Origin: Bin87 sp965208015
Lineage (GTDB): Bacteria; Chloroflexota; Dehalococcoidia; Lucifugimonadales; UBA3495
Assembly (NCBI GenBank): GCA_965208015.1
Contig: OZ242309.1
Location: 930,001 to 994,000 of the forward strand
Reading direction: 5' to 3'
Length of the DNA: 64,000 nt
Both the position numbers and the translations under genes were made by a program. The notes beneath the pieces were generated by a model, which saw only the letters and a list, made by a program, of their open reading frames with translations, was not told the origin of the DNA and made no database searches. Positions 1 through 7,897 of this stretch are shown here, piece by piece. The first letter of the stretch is position 1. Each line of letters begins with the position of its first letter.

Positions 1-1009
1 AGATGAACAGCGGCCGGCTCAACGGCGCGTACGATCCGTTGTTGATCGCCTCGTCCGTCGGCGGAATGCAGCCGTTGCCGCCGTCTATCGGCACCATCTT
101 CACCTTGTTCTTGTTCTCCACGTAGTAGGCGTACCCGAAGTACCCGATGCTGAACCTGTCGCCGGAGACACCCTGCACCAGCACGTTGTCATCCTCGGAG
201 GCAACGAAATCCCCGCGGGACACACCGCCGTCGCCGTTGATGGCCTCGGTGAAGTAGTCAAACGTTCCTGAGTCAACCCCAGGCGCGTACATCTTGATCT
301 CTTCTGCCGGCCAGGACGGGTCCAACTGGTTCCAGTGCGTCACCACGCCTTCCGACTCCGGGCTCCAGATCTTATTGAGCTGGTCAACCGACAGGCAGTC
401 CACAAAGTCGTTCTCCGGGTTCACCACCACCGACAGACCGTCGATGGCCACCGGCAGCTCGATGTACTCCACGCCAGCGGCCGCGCACAGGTCGACTTCC
501 TTTTGCTTGATGGGTCGGGACGCATCTGAAATCACCGTCTCGTTGTCGCAGAACTTCTTGAAACCGCCGCCGGTGCCGGAGATGCCGACCACGACGCGCA
601 CGTTGTCATCGGTCAGACCGCCGAACTCCTCGGCCACGGCCTCCGTGATGGGGAACACCGTCGAAGATCCGTCAATCGGTATGTCCCCGGACAAACCAGC
701 GTATATGCTGGGGTCGGCAGCCTTTTCCGGCTGGCCGGCGCCGGAACCGGTGGATCCCGTCGAACCGGCGATCGTGGAACTGCCCGTGGCACCGCTCGCG
801 GCGCTGCCGCTGGAGGTCGGTCCCCCTGCTGGTGCGCTGCCGGAAGTGGTGGCCGCCGCGGGCGAACCGGAGCCGTCGGGAGTGCCGGGAGCCTCGTCCG
901 CGGCGCTGCAAGCGGCGCCCACCAGAACGGCGGCGCAGCCCAATGCGGCAACGGTCAACAGCAATCGGAACGGAATTTGCTTTAGATTAGCCATCCTGGC
1001 GGAACTCAT
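1..1009 (-). CDS. pstS: Phosphate ABC transporter substrate-binding lipoprotein PstS (3' end beyond window)
   Basis: Periplasmic or surface phosphate-binding component of the Pst transporter. The start is an ATG at 1009 with AGGAGG-type ribosome binding site 4-9 bases upstream. Residues 1-32 are a lipoprotein signal (hydrophobic stretch, then GAAC). A Gly/Ser/Thr/Ala/Pro-rich linker of about 60 residues follows, likely a flexible tether. The PBP domain then begins with GDIPIDGSSTVFPITEAV, the phosphate-binding GSSTV type loop of PstS, and continues with GISGTGGGFKKFC and DASRPIK. The reading frame stays open to base 1, so the C-terminus and any pstCAB genes lie outside. The assignment to the PstS family is secure; the linker is unusually long. 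Confidence 0.9.
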   Translation of the reverse strand, partial: MSSARMANLKQIPFRLLLTVAALGCAAVLVGAACSAADEAPGTPDGSGSPAAATTSGSAPAGGPTSSGSAASGATGSSTIAGSTGSTGSGAGQPEKAADPSIYAGLSGDIPIDGSSTVFPITEAVAEEFGGLTDDNVRVVVGISGTGGGFKKFCDNETVISDASRPIKQKEVDLCAAAGVEYIELPVAIDGLSVVVNPENDFVDCLSVDQLNKIWSPESEGVVTHWNQLDPSWPAEEIKMYAPGVDSGTFDYFTEAINGDGGVSRGDFVASEDDNVLVQGVSGDRFSIGYFGYAYYVENKNKVKMVPIDGGNGCIPPTDEAINNGSYAPLSRPLFI

Positions 1010-1322
1010 TTATCCTCCTGCGAGTGAAGATTGAGCGGTTTTCCTGCGAATTGGGGAAATTGGCTTCGTGGTTCGCCTCCGTAGACTGAGCGTGGCGGCG
1101 CGGTAACCCGGACTGTGGCCGGCCAAAAAATAACGGGGGATTCATCCCCCGTGGAAACAAAAAGCGAAATCTCGCTTGGTTCAGTCGCGGCAGGCGGTAG
1201 AAATACCGGCGCCGCGCCCACCACACCAAGTGCGGCAGCCGACGAACCTTCTTTTGGCAATTTCATCACGACAGCGCTAGTGATAACCGGCGTGATGGAC
1301 ATTCAGTCAGCGGCCAACGATC
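1010..1322. other. Intergenic region between pepP end and pstS start
   Basis: This 313-base gap holds the pstS ribosome binding site (near 1013-1018), a factor-independent terminator for the upstream peptidase gene (1125-1152), and presumably the pstS promoter, which I could not pick out with confidence. The open frames across it look like noise and have no family resemblance. Confidence 0.6.
1125..1152 (-). terminator. Rho-independent terminator downstream of the M24 peptidase gene
   Basis: On the minus strand a perfect 9-base stem (ACGGGGGAT / ATCCCCCGT, 2-base loop) is followed by TATTTTTT. It lies 170 bases after the stop of the aminopeptidase gene and before pstS, so it can separate the two transcripts. 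An alternative role as a pstS leader attenuator is possible, because it precedes the pstS start by about 115 bases. Confidence 0.7.
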
Positions 1323-2651
1323 TCAGCGGGAGTCGGCCACAATGGCTTCGAGCTCATCCGGATCTTTCGGTATGGCTTCCGAAAGCACGCGGCAACCGTC
1401 TTCCGTGACGAGCACGTCGTCCTCGATGCGAATGCCGATGCCCTGATAGATGTCAGGGGTCTGCTTTGCCTGCGGGCCGAAGTAAAGCCCCGGCTCAACC
1501 GTGAGCACCATCCCGGGCCGCAAGCGCACTTGGCCCCGATCATCCCGGTAGGGACCGCAATCGTGCACGTCCAGTCCCAGCCAGTGCGACGTGGCGTGCA
1601 TGTAGTAATCGCGGTACGACTGCTGCTCCATGATGCCGTCAACGCTGCCCGACATAACGCCCAAATCAATCAGGCCCTGGACTAGCGTCCTGGTTGCCGT
1701 TCGGTGCACGTCGTCGAAGCCGGCGCCGGGCTTCACGTCGGCAATGGCCTTGCGCTGGGACTCCAGGGTCAACTCGTAAATCGCCCGTTGCGGAGGGGTG
1801 AACTTGCCGGATACCGGCCATGTTCGCGTAACGTCGGCTGTGTAGAAACCGTACTCAGCGCCGGCGTCGATCAGCAGCAGGTCTTCAGGACCCAGCGCGT
1901 CCCGATTCCGAATGTAATGGAGGACACAGGCGTTGGCTCCTCCGGCCACTATGGAAGGATAACCGTTGCGCGGCGAACCCAACTGTCGGAATGGCCGTTC
2001 CAGCGCCGCCTGAACCTCGTATTCGTGAACCCCCGGCGCCGCTGTCCGCATCGCGGCATCGAAGCCATGGGCGGTGATGTCGATTGCCCGCTGGAGGAGC
2101 GCGATTTCATCGTCCGCCTTGATCTGGCGCATCAGGTCGATGGCAGGAGTGGGGTCCTCGATGCGCCGAATCGGCTTCGCGCCTCGCTGCGCCATGGTAC
2201 GGCGACGCTTGACCAGACCGGAGATGATCCCATCCGCGCGGTCGTCGCTCCCCAAGGCGTAATGCACGGTATCGTAGTCCGCCAGCAGCTTGGGAAGTTG
2301 ACTGTCCAGCTGATCGATGGGGTAGGCAGCGTTGGCTCCCAGCGGTCCGACGGCGCCCCGCACGCCGGCGCGATGGCCCACCCAGATCTCAAAAGTGGGG
2401 TCATAGGGACGCACGAAAAGGGTATACGGAGTGTGGGAACCCGGGCGCAGCACCGCCACGGCATCTGGTTCGTCGAACCCGGTCAGATACCAGAAGGTGG
2501 AAGGCTGGCGGTACTCGTGGTCGACGTCGCTATTGCGAGCCGCGTCATGGCCTGCAGCCAGCACGATAGCGCCGTCTGACAGAGTTTCCATCAGCCGTCT
2601 GCGGCGGCTGTTGAACTCGCGGGGTTCAGTTGCCAGGACGTCGGTGCTCAT
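1323..2651 (-). CDS. pepP: M24-family metallopeptidase, Xaa-Pro aminopeptidase
   Basis: Cytosolic aminopeptidase removing N-terminal residues that precede proline. It has 442 residues, the usual length for the PepP class. The N-terminal half is the aminopeptidase P N-terminal domain (YLTGFDEPDA). The C-terminal half is the pita-bread catalytic domain, with the five dinuclear metal ligands apparently intact: Asp262 (LLIDAGAEYG), Asp273 (TADVTRTWP), His356 (MHATSHWLGLDVHD), Glu386 (LTVEPGLYF) and Glu410 (GIRIEDDVL). Start ATG at 2651, with GGGAG about 11 bases upstream. It is transcribed alone and ends in a terminator before pstS. Confidence 0.92.
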   Translation of the reverse strand: MSTDVLATEPREFNSRRRRLMETLSDGAIVLAAGHDAARNSDVDHEYRQPSTFWYLTGFDEPDAVAVLRPGSHTPYTLFVRPYDPTFEIWVGHRAGVRGAVGPLGANAAYPIDQLDSQLPKLLADYDTVHYALGSDDRADGIISGLVKRRRTMAQRGAKPIRRIEDPTPAIDLMRQIKADDEIALLQRAIDITAHGFDAAMRTAAPGVHEYEVQAALERPFRQLGSPRNGYPSIVAGGANACVLHYIRNRDALGPEDLLLIDAGAEYGFYTADVTRTWPVSGKFTPPQRAIYELTLESQRKAIADVKPGAGFDDVHRTATRTLVQGLIDLGVMSGSVDGIMEQQSYRDYYMHATSHWLGLDVHDCGPYRDDRGQVRLRPGMVLTVEPGLYFGPQAKQTPDIYQGIGIRIEDDVLVTEDGCRVLSEAIPKDPDELEAIVADSR

Positions 2652-2803
2652 TGAGAAAGAAGCTCCCTGCCAGGAGTCGTGATCGGTAAATCCTTCGCGT
2701 TTTGGCCACCAAAATTCTATCAGACATAGACCGAACGCTCAACGCCAGCCACTGGCTTATCAGGGCCTCTCCAAAGTCCCCGACGGCGGCTTTTCACACC
2801 GAA

Positions 2804-2884
2804 CCGTCATCCCGGCGAAAGCAGGAATCCAGAACATTCCGAAGACAGCGACCTTCTGGATTTCCGTTTGCGCGGGAATGACGG
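2804..2884. repeat. Head-to-head pair of GTCATTCC/GGAATCCAG palindromic repeat units
   Basis: Unit A (2804-2834) begins CCGTCATCCC and ends GGAATCCAGAA. Unit B (2854-2884) is the same unit in reverse, beginning TTCTGGATTTCC and ending GAATGACGG. Each unit is itself palindromic around its centre. Related units occur at 3011-3037, 15194-15226/15261-15292, 46102-46133 and 63288-63317/63355-63385. Confidence 0.75.
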
Positions 2885-2932
2885 ATTAACTTTGGAAATG
2901 CGCTGACCGACTTACTCAAAGCCTTTCGGTTT

Positions 2933-2962
2933 TGTCATTGCGAGCGCAGCGCGGCAATCTCG
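2933..2962. repeat. TGTCATTGCGAGCGCAGCG-type intergenic repeat module
   Basis: Matches from memory a module often seen in intergenic DNA of unrelated bacteria (GTCATTGCGAG...GGCAATCTC). Only one copy is seen in this window, so repeat status rests on recognition, not on local recurrence. Confidence 0.4.
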
Positions 2963-3010
2963 TCCATCCCGTGCATCCCTGCCAACCCTCTCCCGTCACT
3001 GACCCCCAAC

Positions 3011-3037
3011 CCGTCATTCCTGCGCAAGCAGGAATCC
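3011..3037. repeat. Single GTCATTCC/GGAATCC palindromic repeat unit
   Basis: Begins CCGTCATTCCTGC and ends GCAGGAATCC, an 8-9 base stem around a short loop. It is the same family as the pair 127 bases upstream. Confidence 0.65.
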
Positions 3038-3126
3038 ATCCTGCCTATCCTGTGCATCGATGTAAAACCAACACCCCTCCATTTGACTGCTAATGGCGCT
3101 AGTTGTTAGGCTTAGCGTCCAATCGC

Positions 3127-4182
3127 ATGTTGATGCTACCGGCCTTGCTCCTTGCCCTGATGCTTGCCGCCGTGGCCTGTGCCGGCGCCGAGTCGGATGA
3201 ACCTGCGGACTCTGACGTGGCGGCGGACGCCGAAACCGGCAAGCTCACCGTCGTGACCACCCTCAACATCATCGCCGACTGGGTGGCGGTCGTGGGCGGC
3301 GACGAGGTGGTGGTCTCGCCACTGTTGCCCGCCGATGCAGACCCCCACAATTACAAACCCGGCGCCCAGGACGTCGCCAAGGTAGCCGAGGCTGACCTGG
3401 TGGTCACCATCGGACAGGGACTGGAGGACCAGTGGGTCAACGACCTGGTTTCCAGGGTCGCCAAAGACGCCGATGCCATCGTGTCCTTGCACCAATACAT
3501 CGATTTCCTGGAGTACGAACAGGACGACCACGGCCACAGCCACGGCGACGCCGATCACGACCATGGCGATGGTAACGCCGATCATGGCCATGGCAGCGCC
3601 GATCATCACCACCATCATGGTAACCCCGATCATGACCACGGCCATGATCACGGGCCACTGGACCCGCACTTCTGGTTCGACCCCCTGCGGGTCAAGGACG
3701 CGGTGCGCGGCATCGCGGAAAGCTTGGCCGCTGCCGACCCCGACCGCCGCTCTGAATACGAGGCCAACGCCGTCGCCTACGCCGCCGAGTTGGACGCGCT
3801 CCACGCCTGGATTGAGGAGCAAGTTGCGGCGGTGCCCGAGGAGCGTCGCCTCCTGGTTTCTTCCCACGACAGCCTGCGGTACTTTGCCCACCGTTACGGC
3901 TTCAAAGTCGTGGGAGCCGTCAAACCACCCTCCGGCCAGGAAGAACCCACCGCCCAGGAGATGACGGAATTGGTGGAGCATATCAACGAAGAACGTGTTC
4001 CGGCGATTTTCTCCGAGGACATATTCGCTCCCCGACTGTCGCAGAGGATCGCTGAAGAGACCGGGGTGCAGATAGTTTCGGCTCTGCGCACCAGCTCTCT
4101 GGGCAAACCGGGTGGCCCGGCCGGCTCCTACCTCGGATTCATGCGCTACAACGTCGGTGTAATCGTGGAGGCGCTGAAGTAG
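3127..4182 (+). CDS. Zinc/manganese ABC transporter substrate-binding lipoprotein with His-rich loop
   Basis: Captures a divalent metal (most likely Zn) outside the membrane for the ABC importer encoded next. The preferred start is ATG 3127; a TTG at 3103 would add eight residues. The N-terminus is a lipoprotein signal ending AAVAC. The cluster A-I fold follows (TTLNIIADWV, PADADPHNYKPGAQDV with a ligand His, LDPHFWFDP with the second His, SEDIF near the C-terminus). Residues about 134-176 form a loop very rich in His, Asp and Gly, as in ZnuA-type proteins. The stop is two bases before the ATPase start, so it is the first gene of a three-gene unit. Confidence 0.9.
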   Translation: MLMLPALLLALMLAAVACAGAESDEPADSDVAADAETGKLTVVTTLNIIADWVAVVGGDEVVVSPLLPADADPHNYKPGAQDVAKVAEADLVVTIGQGLEDQWVNDLVSRVAKDADAIVSLHQYIDFLEYEQDDHGHSHGDADHDHGDGNADHGHGSADHHHHHGNPDHDHGHDHGPLDPHFWFDPLRVKDAVRGIAESLAAADPDRRSEYEANAVAYAAELDALHAWIEEQVAAVPEERRLLVSSHDSLRYFAHRYGFKVVGAVKPPSGQEEPTAQEMTELVEHINEERVPAIFSEDIFAPRLSQRIAEETGVQIVSALRTSSLGKPGGPAGSYLGFMRYNVGVIVEALK

Positions 4183-4184
4183 CC

Positions 4185-4907
4185 ATGACCGCGAATGGAT
4201 CGGCTCCCCGCTTGACCTTCGAGGATCTGACGGTACACGTCAATGGGCTGCTGGTATTGGACCGGATCAGTTTTGAGATCGGCTCCGCGTGTCTGGTAGG
4301 TGTGCTGGGTCCCAATGGGGCGGGGAAGAGTACCCTTTTCAATACCGTAGCGTCGCTGATACGTCCCACCTCGGGTCGAGTGCTGATTAACGGCCGCCCG
4401 CCGGATGAAGAGCGAGGCCAGGTGGCCTACATGACCCAGTACGAGCGTATCAACACTCGTATCCCCATGAGCGCGTGGGACGTGGTCATGCAAGGCCGAG
4501 TGCGGCGGATCGGCTGGTTCCGTTGGCCCGGCCGCTCCGACCGGGAGATCGTCCGCCGAGCTCTGGAAACTGTAGAGATGTCGCCCTTCCGCAATGCCCA
4601 GATTACCGAGATGTCCGGTGGGCAGCGCAAGCGGGTCTTTATCGCCCGCGCCTTGGCCCAGGGCGCCAGCATCCTCCTGCTGGATGAACCCTTCTCCGGG
4701 GTGGACATCCCATCTCAGTCTGCCCTGCTGGACGTATTGCTCAGGCTCCGGGACGAGGGCCACACCATCCTGATGTCATCCCACGACATCATCCAGATGT
4801 TCGAGATTTGCGATGATTACCTGCCCCTGAATTGCGAGCCGGAGGCGCTGGAGCGCATCAATCTGCGCCGGCAGCAATTCCAGCCTCTTTACCCGGTTGG
4901 GACATGA
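4185..4907 (+). CDS. Metal ABC transporter ATP-binding protein (ZnuC/MntB type)
   Basis: ATPase that drives zinc/manganese import with the neighbouring binding protein and permease. It has 240 residues, the normal family size. Visible motifs in order are Walker A (GPNGAGKST), Q-loop region (VAYMTQYERIN), ABC signature (MSGGQRKRV), Walker B (ILLLDEP) and H-loop (SSHD). The ATG follows the binding-protein stop by two bases, which suggests coupled translation. The Q-loop sequence is typical of the metal-uptake branch. Confidence 0.9.
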   Translation: MTANGSAPRLTFEDLTVHVNGLLVLDRISFEIGSACLVGVLGPNGAGKSTLFNTVASLIRPTSGRVLINGRPPDEERGQVAYMTQYERINTRIPMSAWDVVMQGRVRRIGWFRWPGRSDREIVRRALETVEMSPFRNAQITEMSGGQRKRVFIARALAQGASILLLDEPFSGVDIPSQSALLDVLLRLRDEGHTILMSSHDIIQMFEICDDYLPLNCEPEALERINLRRQQFQPLYPVGT

Positions 4908-4956
4908 CCGGGCGGGCCGCATCCCATCCCGCTGCGATGCTCGGGCAGGGGCAGTC

Positions 4957-5820
4957 ATGGATGTTGTAATCGAAGGATTGCTGGGTCCTCTCCAGTACAG
5001 TTTCATGCGCCGGGCGCTGGTGGTGTCCCTGCTGGTGGGAGTGATGTGCCCGGTGCTGGGCGTGTACGTGGTGACCCGCGGCCTGGGCTTCGTGGGCGAC
5101 GCGTTGGCCCACTCGGTGCTGCCGGGGATGGTGGCCGCCTTCATGCTGGGATTCAGCCCTTTCGCCGGCACTGTTCCAGTGGCTGTCGCCGTGGCCCTGC
5201 TGATCGGCTACCTGGTCAAGCGGGTTGGCGTCGGCGAAGACACCTCGGTAGGTATCATCTTTGCCGGACTGTTTGCCCTGGGACTGGTCATGTTGACCGC
5301 CGCGCGCGGGCTGCCGGTTAACCTGGAGGACATTCTCCTGGGCCAGGTTCTCGCAGTGTCGCAAACCGACGTCTACATCACGCTGTCCCTGGTGGGAACG
5401 GTCCTGGCGCTGGTCTTTGTCATCCGCAAAGAGCTGCTTTTCGCTAATTTCGACCCCACCGGCGCGCTGGTCATGGGGTTGCCCACCAACCTGCTGGAGT
5501 ACACGCTCCTGGTCCTGCTGGCAGTGGTCACCGTGATTTCCCTTCAAGCCGTGGGCATCGTGCTGGTGGTATCCATGCTGATAACGCCGGCGGCCACCGC
5601 GCTGCTGCTGGTGCGGAACTTCTACCGGGCGCTGCTGCTGGGAGTGGCATTGGGAGTTGCCGCCGCCTTCAGCGGGCTGTACGTGTCCTTCTACTTCAAC
5701 TTGCCTTCAGGCCCGGTTATGGCGCTGCTGACCACCATCTTTTTCATCATGGCGCTGGCCTGGAAGCAGGGCATCGCCCGGTTCGCCGTCGCCGGGCGGC
5801 GGGGCGACCTCTCCGCCTAG
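4957..5820 (+). CDS. Metal ABC transporter permease (ZnuB family)
   Basis: Membrane channel of the first zinc/manganese importer. I chose the ATG at 4957 (GGGGCAG just upstream), because an upstream in-frame TTG would add 20 residues of non-membrane sequence. At 287 residues it has the 7-9 hydrophobic segments of the ABC-3 family, with the family signature FVGDALAHSVLPG early and LQAVGIVLVVSMLITPAATA late. It starts 49 bases after the ATPase. Its stop overlaps by four bases the stop of a second permease on the other strand. Confidence 0.9.
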   Translation: MDVVIEGLLGPLQYSFMRRALVVSLLVGVMCPVLGVYVVTRGLGFVGDALAHSVLPGMVAAFMLGFSPFAGTVPVAVAVALLIGYLVKRVGVGEDTSVGIIFAGLFALGLVMLTAARGLPVNLEDILLGQVLAVSQTDVYITLSLVGTVLALVFVIRKELLFANFDPTGALVMGLPTNLLEYTLLVLLAVVTVISLQAVGIVLVVSMLITPAATALLLVRNFYRALLLGVALGVAAAFSGLYVSFYFNLPSGPVMALLTTIFFIMALAWKQGIARFAVAGRRGDLSA

Positions 5821-6671
5821 TCTCCCGACTGATCCCGGCGGATCCAGGACACCAAAAAGCCCCGGCGCGGCGACAGCCCAGCCACCAACAGGAGCAGGCC
5901 CACGGATACAACCACGATTGTAGGCCCGGTAGGGAGGTCAAAGTAGTAAGAGCAGTACAACCCGATTATCACCGCGAGCAACGCGCACGCTACGCTGGCC
6001 GCCATGATCGACGCCAACCGTCCCGCCAGAATGGCCCCGGTAACCGACGGCACGACCAGCAGGGACATTACCATGACGTTTCCCACGGTCTTGATAGCTG
6101 CAACCGTCGTCAGGGCTACCAGAAGCGGCAGCAGGTACTCGAGGAACCGTACCGGCACGCCGGACGCTTCCGCAACGGCGGAGTCGTAAGTGGTGAAGAC
6201 CAACTCTTTGTAGAAGGCCCAGACCACCGCAGTTACCCCGACGGCCAGGATCCCGACGCTCAGGGCGTCGAACCACGAAGCCCCCAAAACGTTGCCAAAA
6301 AGCACCCCGAGCAGATCCCCGGCCAAGCTCGCCAACGAGTTGATGATGATGACGCCGACCGCGAAGCCACCGGCAAACATTACACCGATAATCGCATCGA
6401 TTCGCACACCCGAGCGCCGGGACAAGGCTGTTATTATCAACGATGCCGGCACTGCCCAGACGAGTGCCCCGAGGAATATGTTGGCGCCGAACACGAAGGC
6501 GACGCCCATGCCGGTAAGGGACGAATGGGCGATGGCGTCGCCGAGAAAAGCCATGCCGCGCAAGACGACGAACGTGCCGACGATCCCGCAGGCGGTGGCG
6601 GCCAGAGCGGAAACCAGCAGCGCGCGCTGCATGAATCCATACTGCATCGGGTCGATGATCAGGTCGAGCAC
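5817..6671 (-). CDS. Second metal ABC transporter permease (ZnuB family)
   Basis: ABC-3 family membrane protein of about 284 residues, with FLGDAIAHSSLTGMG and IKTVGNVMVMSLLVVPSVTGAI. GTG at 6671 is preferred over an upstream ATG at 6725 because GGGAGG stands about six bases before it and the family-like sequence (LIIDPMQYGFM) begins there. It lies tail-to-tail with the first permease and has no ATPase or binding protein on its own strand. It may pair with the adjacent ATPase as an alternative or heteromeric channel; that is inference. The sequence differs enough from its neighbour not to be a recent duplicate. Confidence 0.85.
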   Translation of the reverse strand: MLDLIIDPMQYGFMQRALLVSALAATACGIVGTFVVLRGMAFLGDAIAHSSLTGMGVAFVFGANIFLGALVWAVPASLIITALSRRSGVRIDAIIGVMFAGGFAVGVIIINSLASLAGDLLGVLFGNVLGASWFDALSVGILAVGVTAVVWAFYKELVFTTYDSAVAEASGVPVRFLEYLLPLLVALTTVAAIKTVGNVMVMSLLVVPSVTGAILAGRLASIMAASVACALLAVIIGLYCSYYFDLPTGPTIVVVSVGLLLLVAGLSPRRGFLVSWIRRDQSGD

Positions 6672-6755
6672 TGAGACCTCCCGTAGGCTGGCCGCGCCGG
6701 CCGGTTCTGGTGACCCTCGATGCAACGTCGCAAACCGGATGCGCGGATCATTCGC

Positions 6756-7508
6756 TTACAGTTTGCCGGCGGCGTGCAGCTGTTGGCGCACCTTGCCGAC
6801 GCCGCCGAACTTGAGCCGCAGGAGACCCTTGACGTCCTCCCAGGCGGTCCGGATGATGCGGACGCGGGTGTCGGGATCGTCGGTCCAGCGCACCGGTATC
6901 TCCCTGATGCGAAAACCGCACTTCTGGGCTAGGATCAGCAACTCCGAATCGAAAAACCATCCGTTGTCCAAAACCAGCGGCGTCAAATCGTGGGCAACTC
7001 TCCGGCTTACCGCTTTGAACCCACACTGCGCGTCACGAAACGGGGTGAAAAACATGGATCGGAACAACAGGCTGTATCCGCGTGAAGTTATTTCGCGCTT
7101 CAGAGTTCGTTCGACCACCCGCGAGTCGGGAAGCAGGCGAGAGCCGATCGCGACGTCATATCCCTCATCAGCGACTGCCGACACTATTTCGGGCAGGTGC
7201 CCCAAGTCTGTGGAGAGGTCGACGTCCATGTAGGCCATGACGTCCGCGGCGCTGTCGGTCCAGGCTCGGCGCAACGCCCGGCCGCGGCCACGTTCGGTGA
7301 GGCTGATGTAGCGCACCTCCTGGAACTGTTCAGCGAGATTGGCAGCGGCTTCCAGTGTGCCGTCGGTGGAGCCGTTGTCGGCGACCACTATGTTCCAGTC
7401 GTATGCATCCATGTTGGATGACATAAACTGGTGAAGCCGGCAAACGCTCCCGGGAAGTGCGCGTTCTTCGTTCAGGCACGGTATGATCACGTCAAGGCTG
7501 GTTCGCAT
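6756..7508 (-). CDS. Glycosyltransferase family 2 (dolichyl/polyprenyl-phosphate sugar synthase type)
   Basis: Likely moves a sugar from a nucleotide sugar to a lipid phosphate carrier at the cytosolic membrane face. It has 250 residues with the GT-A fold marks: DVIIPCLNEE at the N-terminus, NGSTDGT in the nucleotide-binding half, MDVDLSTD as the metal-binding acidic motif, and IGSRL, then CGFKAVSR and WFFDSELL in the acceptor half. It resembles the DPM1/ALG5 group, without the C-terminal membrane helices found in some relatives. ATG at 7508. It is a single gene, divergent from korA. Confidence 0.85.
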   Translation of the reverse strand: MRTSLDVIIPCLNEERALPGSVCRLHQFMSSNMDAYDWNIVVADNGSTDGTLEAAANLAEQFQEVRYISLTERGRGRALRRAWTDSAADVMAYMDVDLSTDLGHLPEIVSAVADEGYDVAIGSRLLPDSRVVERTLKREITSRGYSLLFRSMFFTPFRDAQCGFKAVSRRVAHDLTPLVLDNGWFFDSELLILAQKCGFRIREIPVRWTDDPDTRVRIIRTAWEDVKGLLRLKFGGVGKVRQQLHAAGKL

Positions 7509-7650
7509 AATTGAGACATTATAGCAACAAGCAACCGCAGGATGACGCCGGCAGCGCGAGATGTTCGCTGCGCCTTGCTCTTCCGACTCCGTGTTGACGT
7601 GTCCGTAAGGCCAATGGCGAAATGCTGACAGCAGCCGTGGACATGCAAAA

Positions 7651-7680
7651 TTGACAAGTATCGAAGCCCGATGCTATATT
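7651..7680 (+). promoter_or_regulatory. Sigma-70 type promoter for korAB
   Basis: TTGACA at 7651-7656 and TATATT at 7675-7680 are separated by 18 bases: a perfect -35 and a one-mismatch -10. Transcription would start near 7687 and give a 5' leader of about 210 bases before korA. Confidence 0.65.
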
Positions 7681-7779
7681 TCGTGCGATCAAAAGACGGC
7701 GTTATCGTGTTCGCGATTAACGATGTCGAACGCGGCACGACGAGTTTGTGGCCCAAAATTTCGGTGACAGTCAATAGCG

Positions 7780-7811
7780 CCTCCCGCACGGAAGTGGGCA
7801 GGTGTTTTTTT
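7780..7811 (+). terminator. Attenuator-like terminator in the korA leader
   Basis: A stem of 8 pairs with one C-C mismatch and one bulged G (arms 7780-7789 and 7794-7802), closed by a GGAA tetraloop, is followed by TGTTTTTTT. It lies after the predicted promoter and 87 bases before the korA start, so it could end transcription early. What would switch it is not visible. Confidence 0.5.
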
Positions 7812-7897
7812 AACTGCGTTCCGAAAGGCGCGAATCCCTTAGCGGATCAGGCCGGCCCTGTTTTCGCCGATAACGGCCGTTGCGGAGGAACCTCCTG

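Larger units (their letters stand above)
2652..3126. other. Repeat-filled intergenic region
   Basis: This 475-base gap has no credible gene. It is built from dispersed repeat modules: an inverted pair of GTCATTCC-type units (2804-2834 and 2854-2884), a TGTCATTGCGAGCGCAGCG-type module (2933-2962), a further single unit (3011-3037), and a 20-base stretch (3047-3066) that recurs exactly, inverted, at 57386-57405. The peptidase promoter (a TAGAAT-like -10 on the minus strand near 2717) and that of the zinc-binding protein must also lie here. Confidence 0.6.
7509..7897. other. korAB leader and divergent promoter region
   Basis: This 389-base gap holds a good plus-strand promoter (7651-7680), then a leader of about 210 bases with an attenuator-like hairpin and U-tract (7780-7811) and the korA ribosome binding site (GGAGG at 7884-7888). 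Short open frames on both strands here have no family resemblance and I do not count them as genes. Confidence 0.6.

Noticed and set aside
1006..1302. 98-codon minus-strand frame over the pstS leader
   Set aside because: It spans the terminator and the pstS ribosome site, and has no resemblance to a family.
3526..3657. Repeated GACCACGGCCAC-like stretches as a tandem repeat or CRISPR
   Set aside because: The repetition is from His/Asp/Gly codons in the zinc-binding protein loop; the units are irregular and in frame.
6292..7233. 313-codon frame on the plus strand
   Set aside because: It covers parts of two certain minus-strand genes (permease and glycosyltransferase) and is Arg/Pro/Ser/Thr-rich noise.
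7487..7789. 100-codon minus-strand frame upstream of the glycosyltransferase
   Set aside because: It covers the korAB promoter and overlaps the glycosyltransferase start; composition does not look coding.
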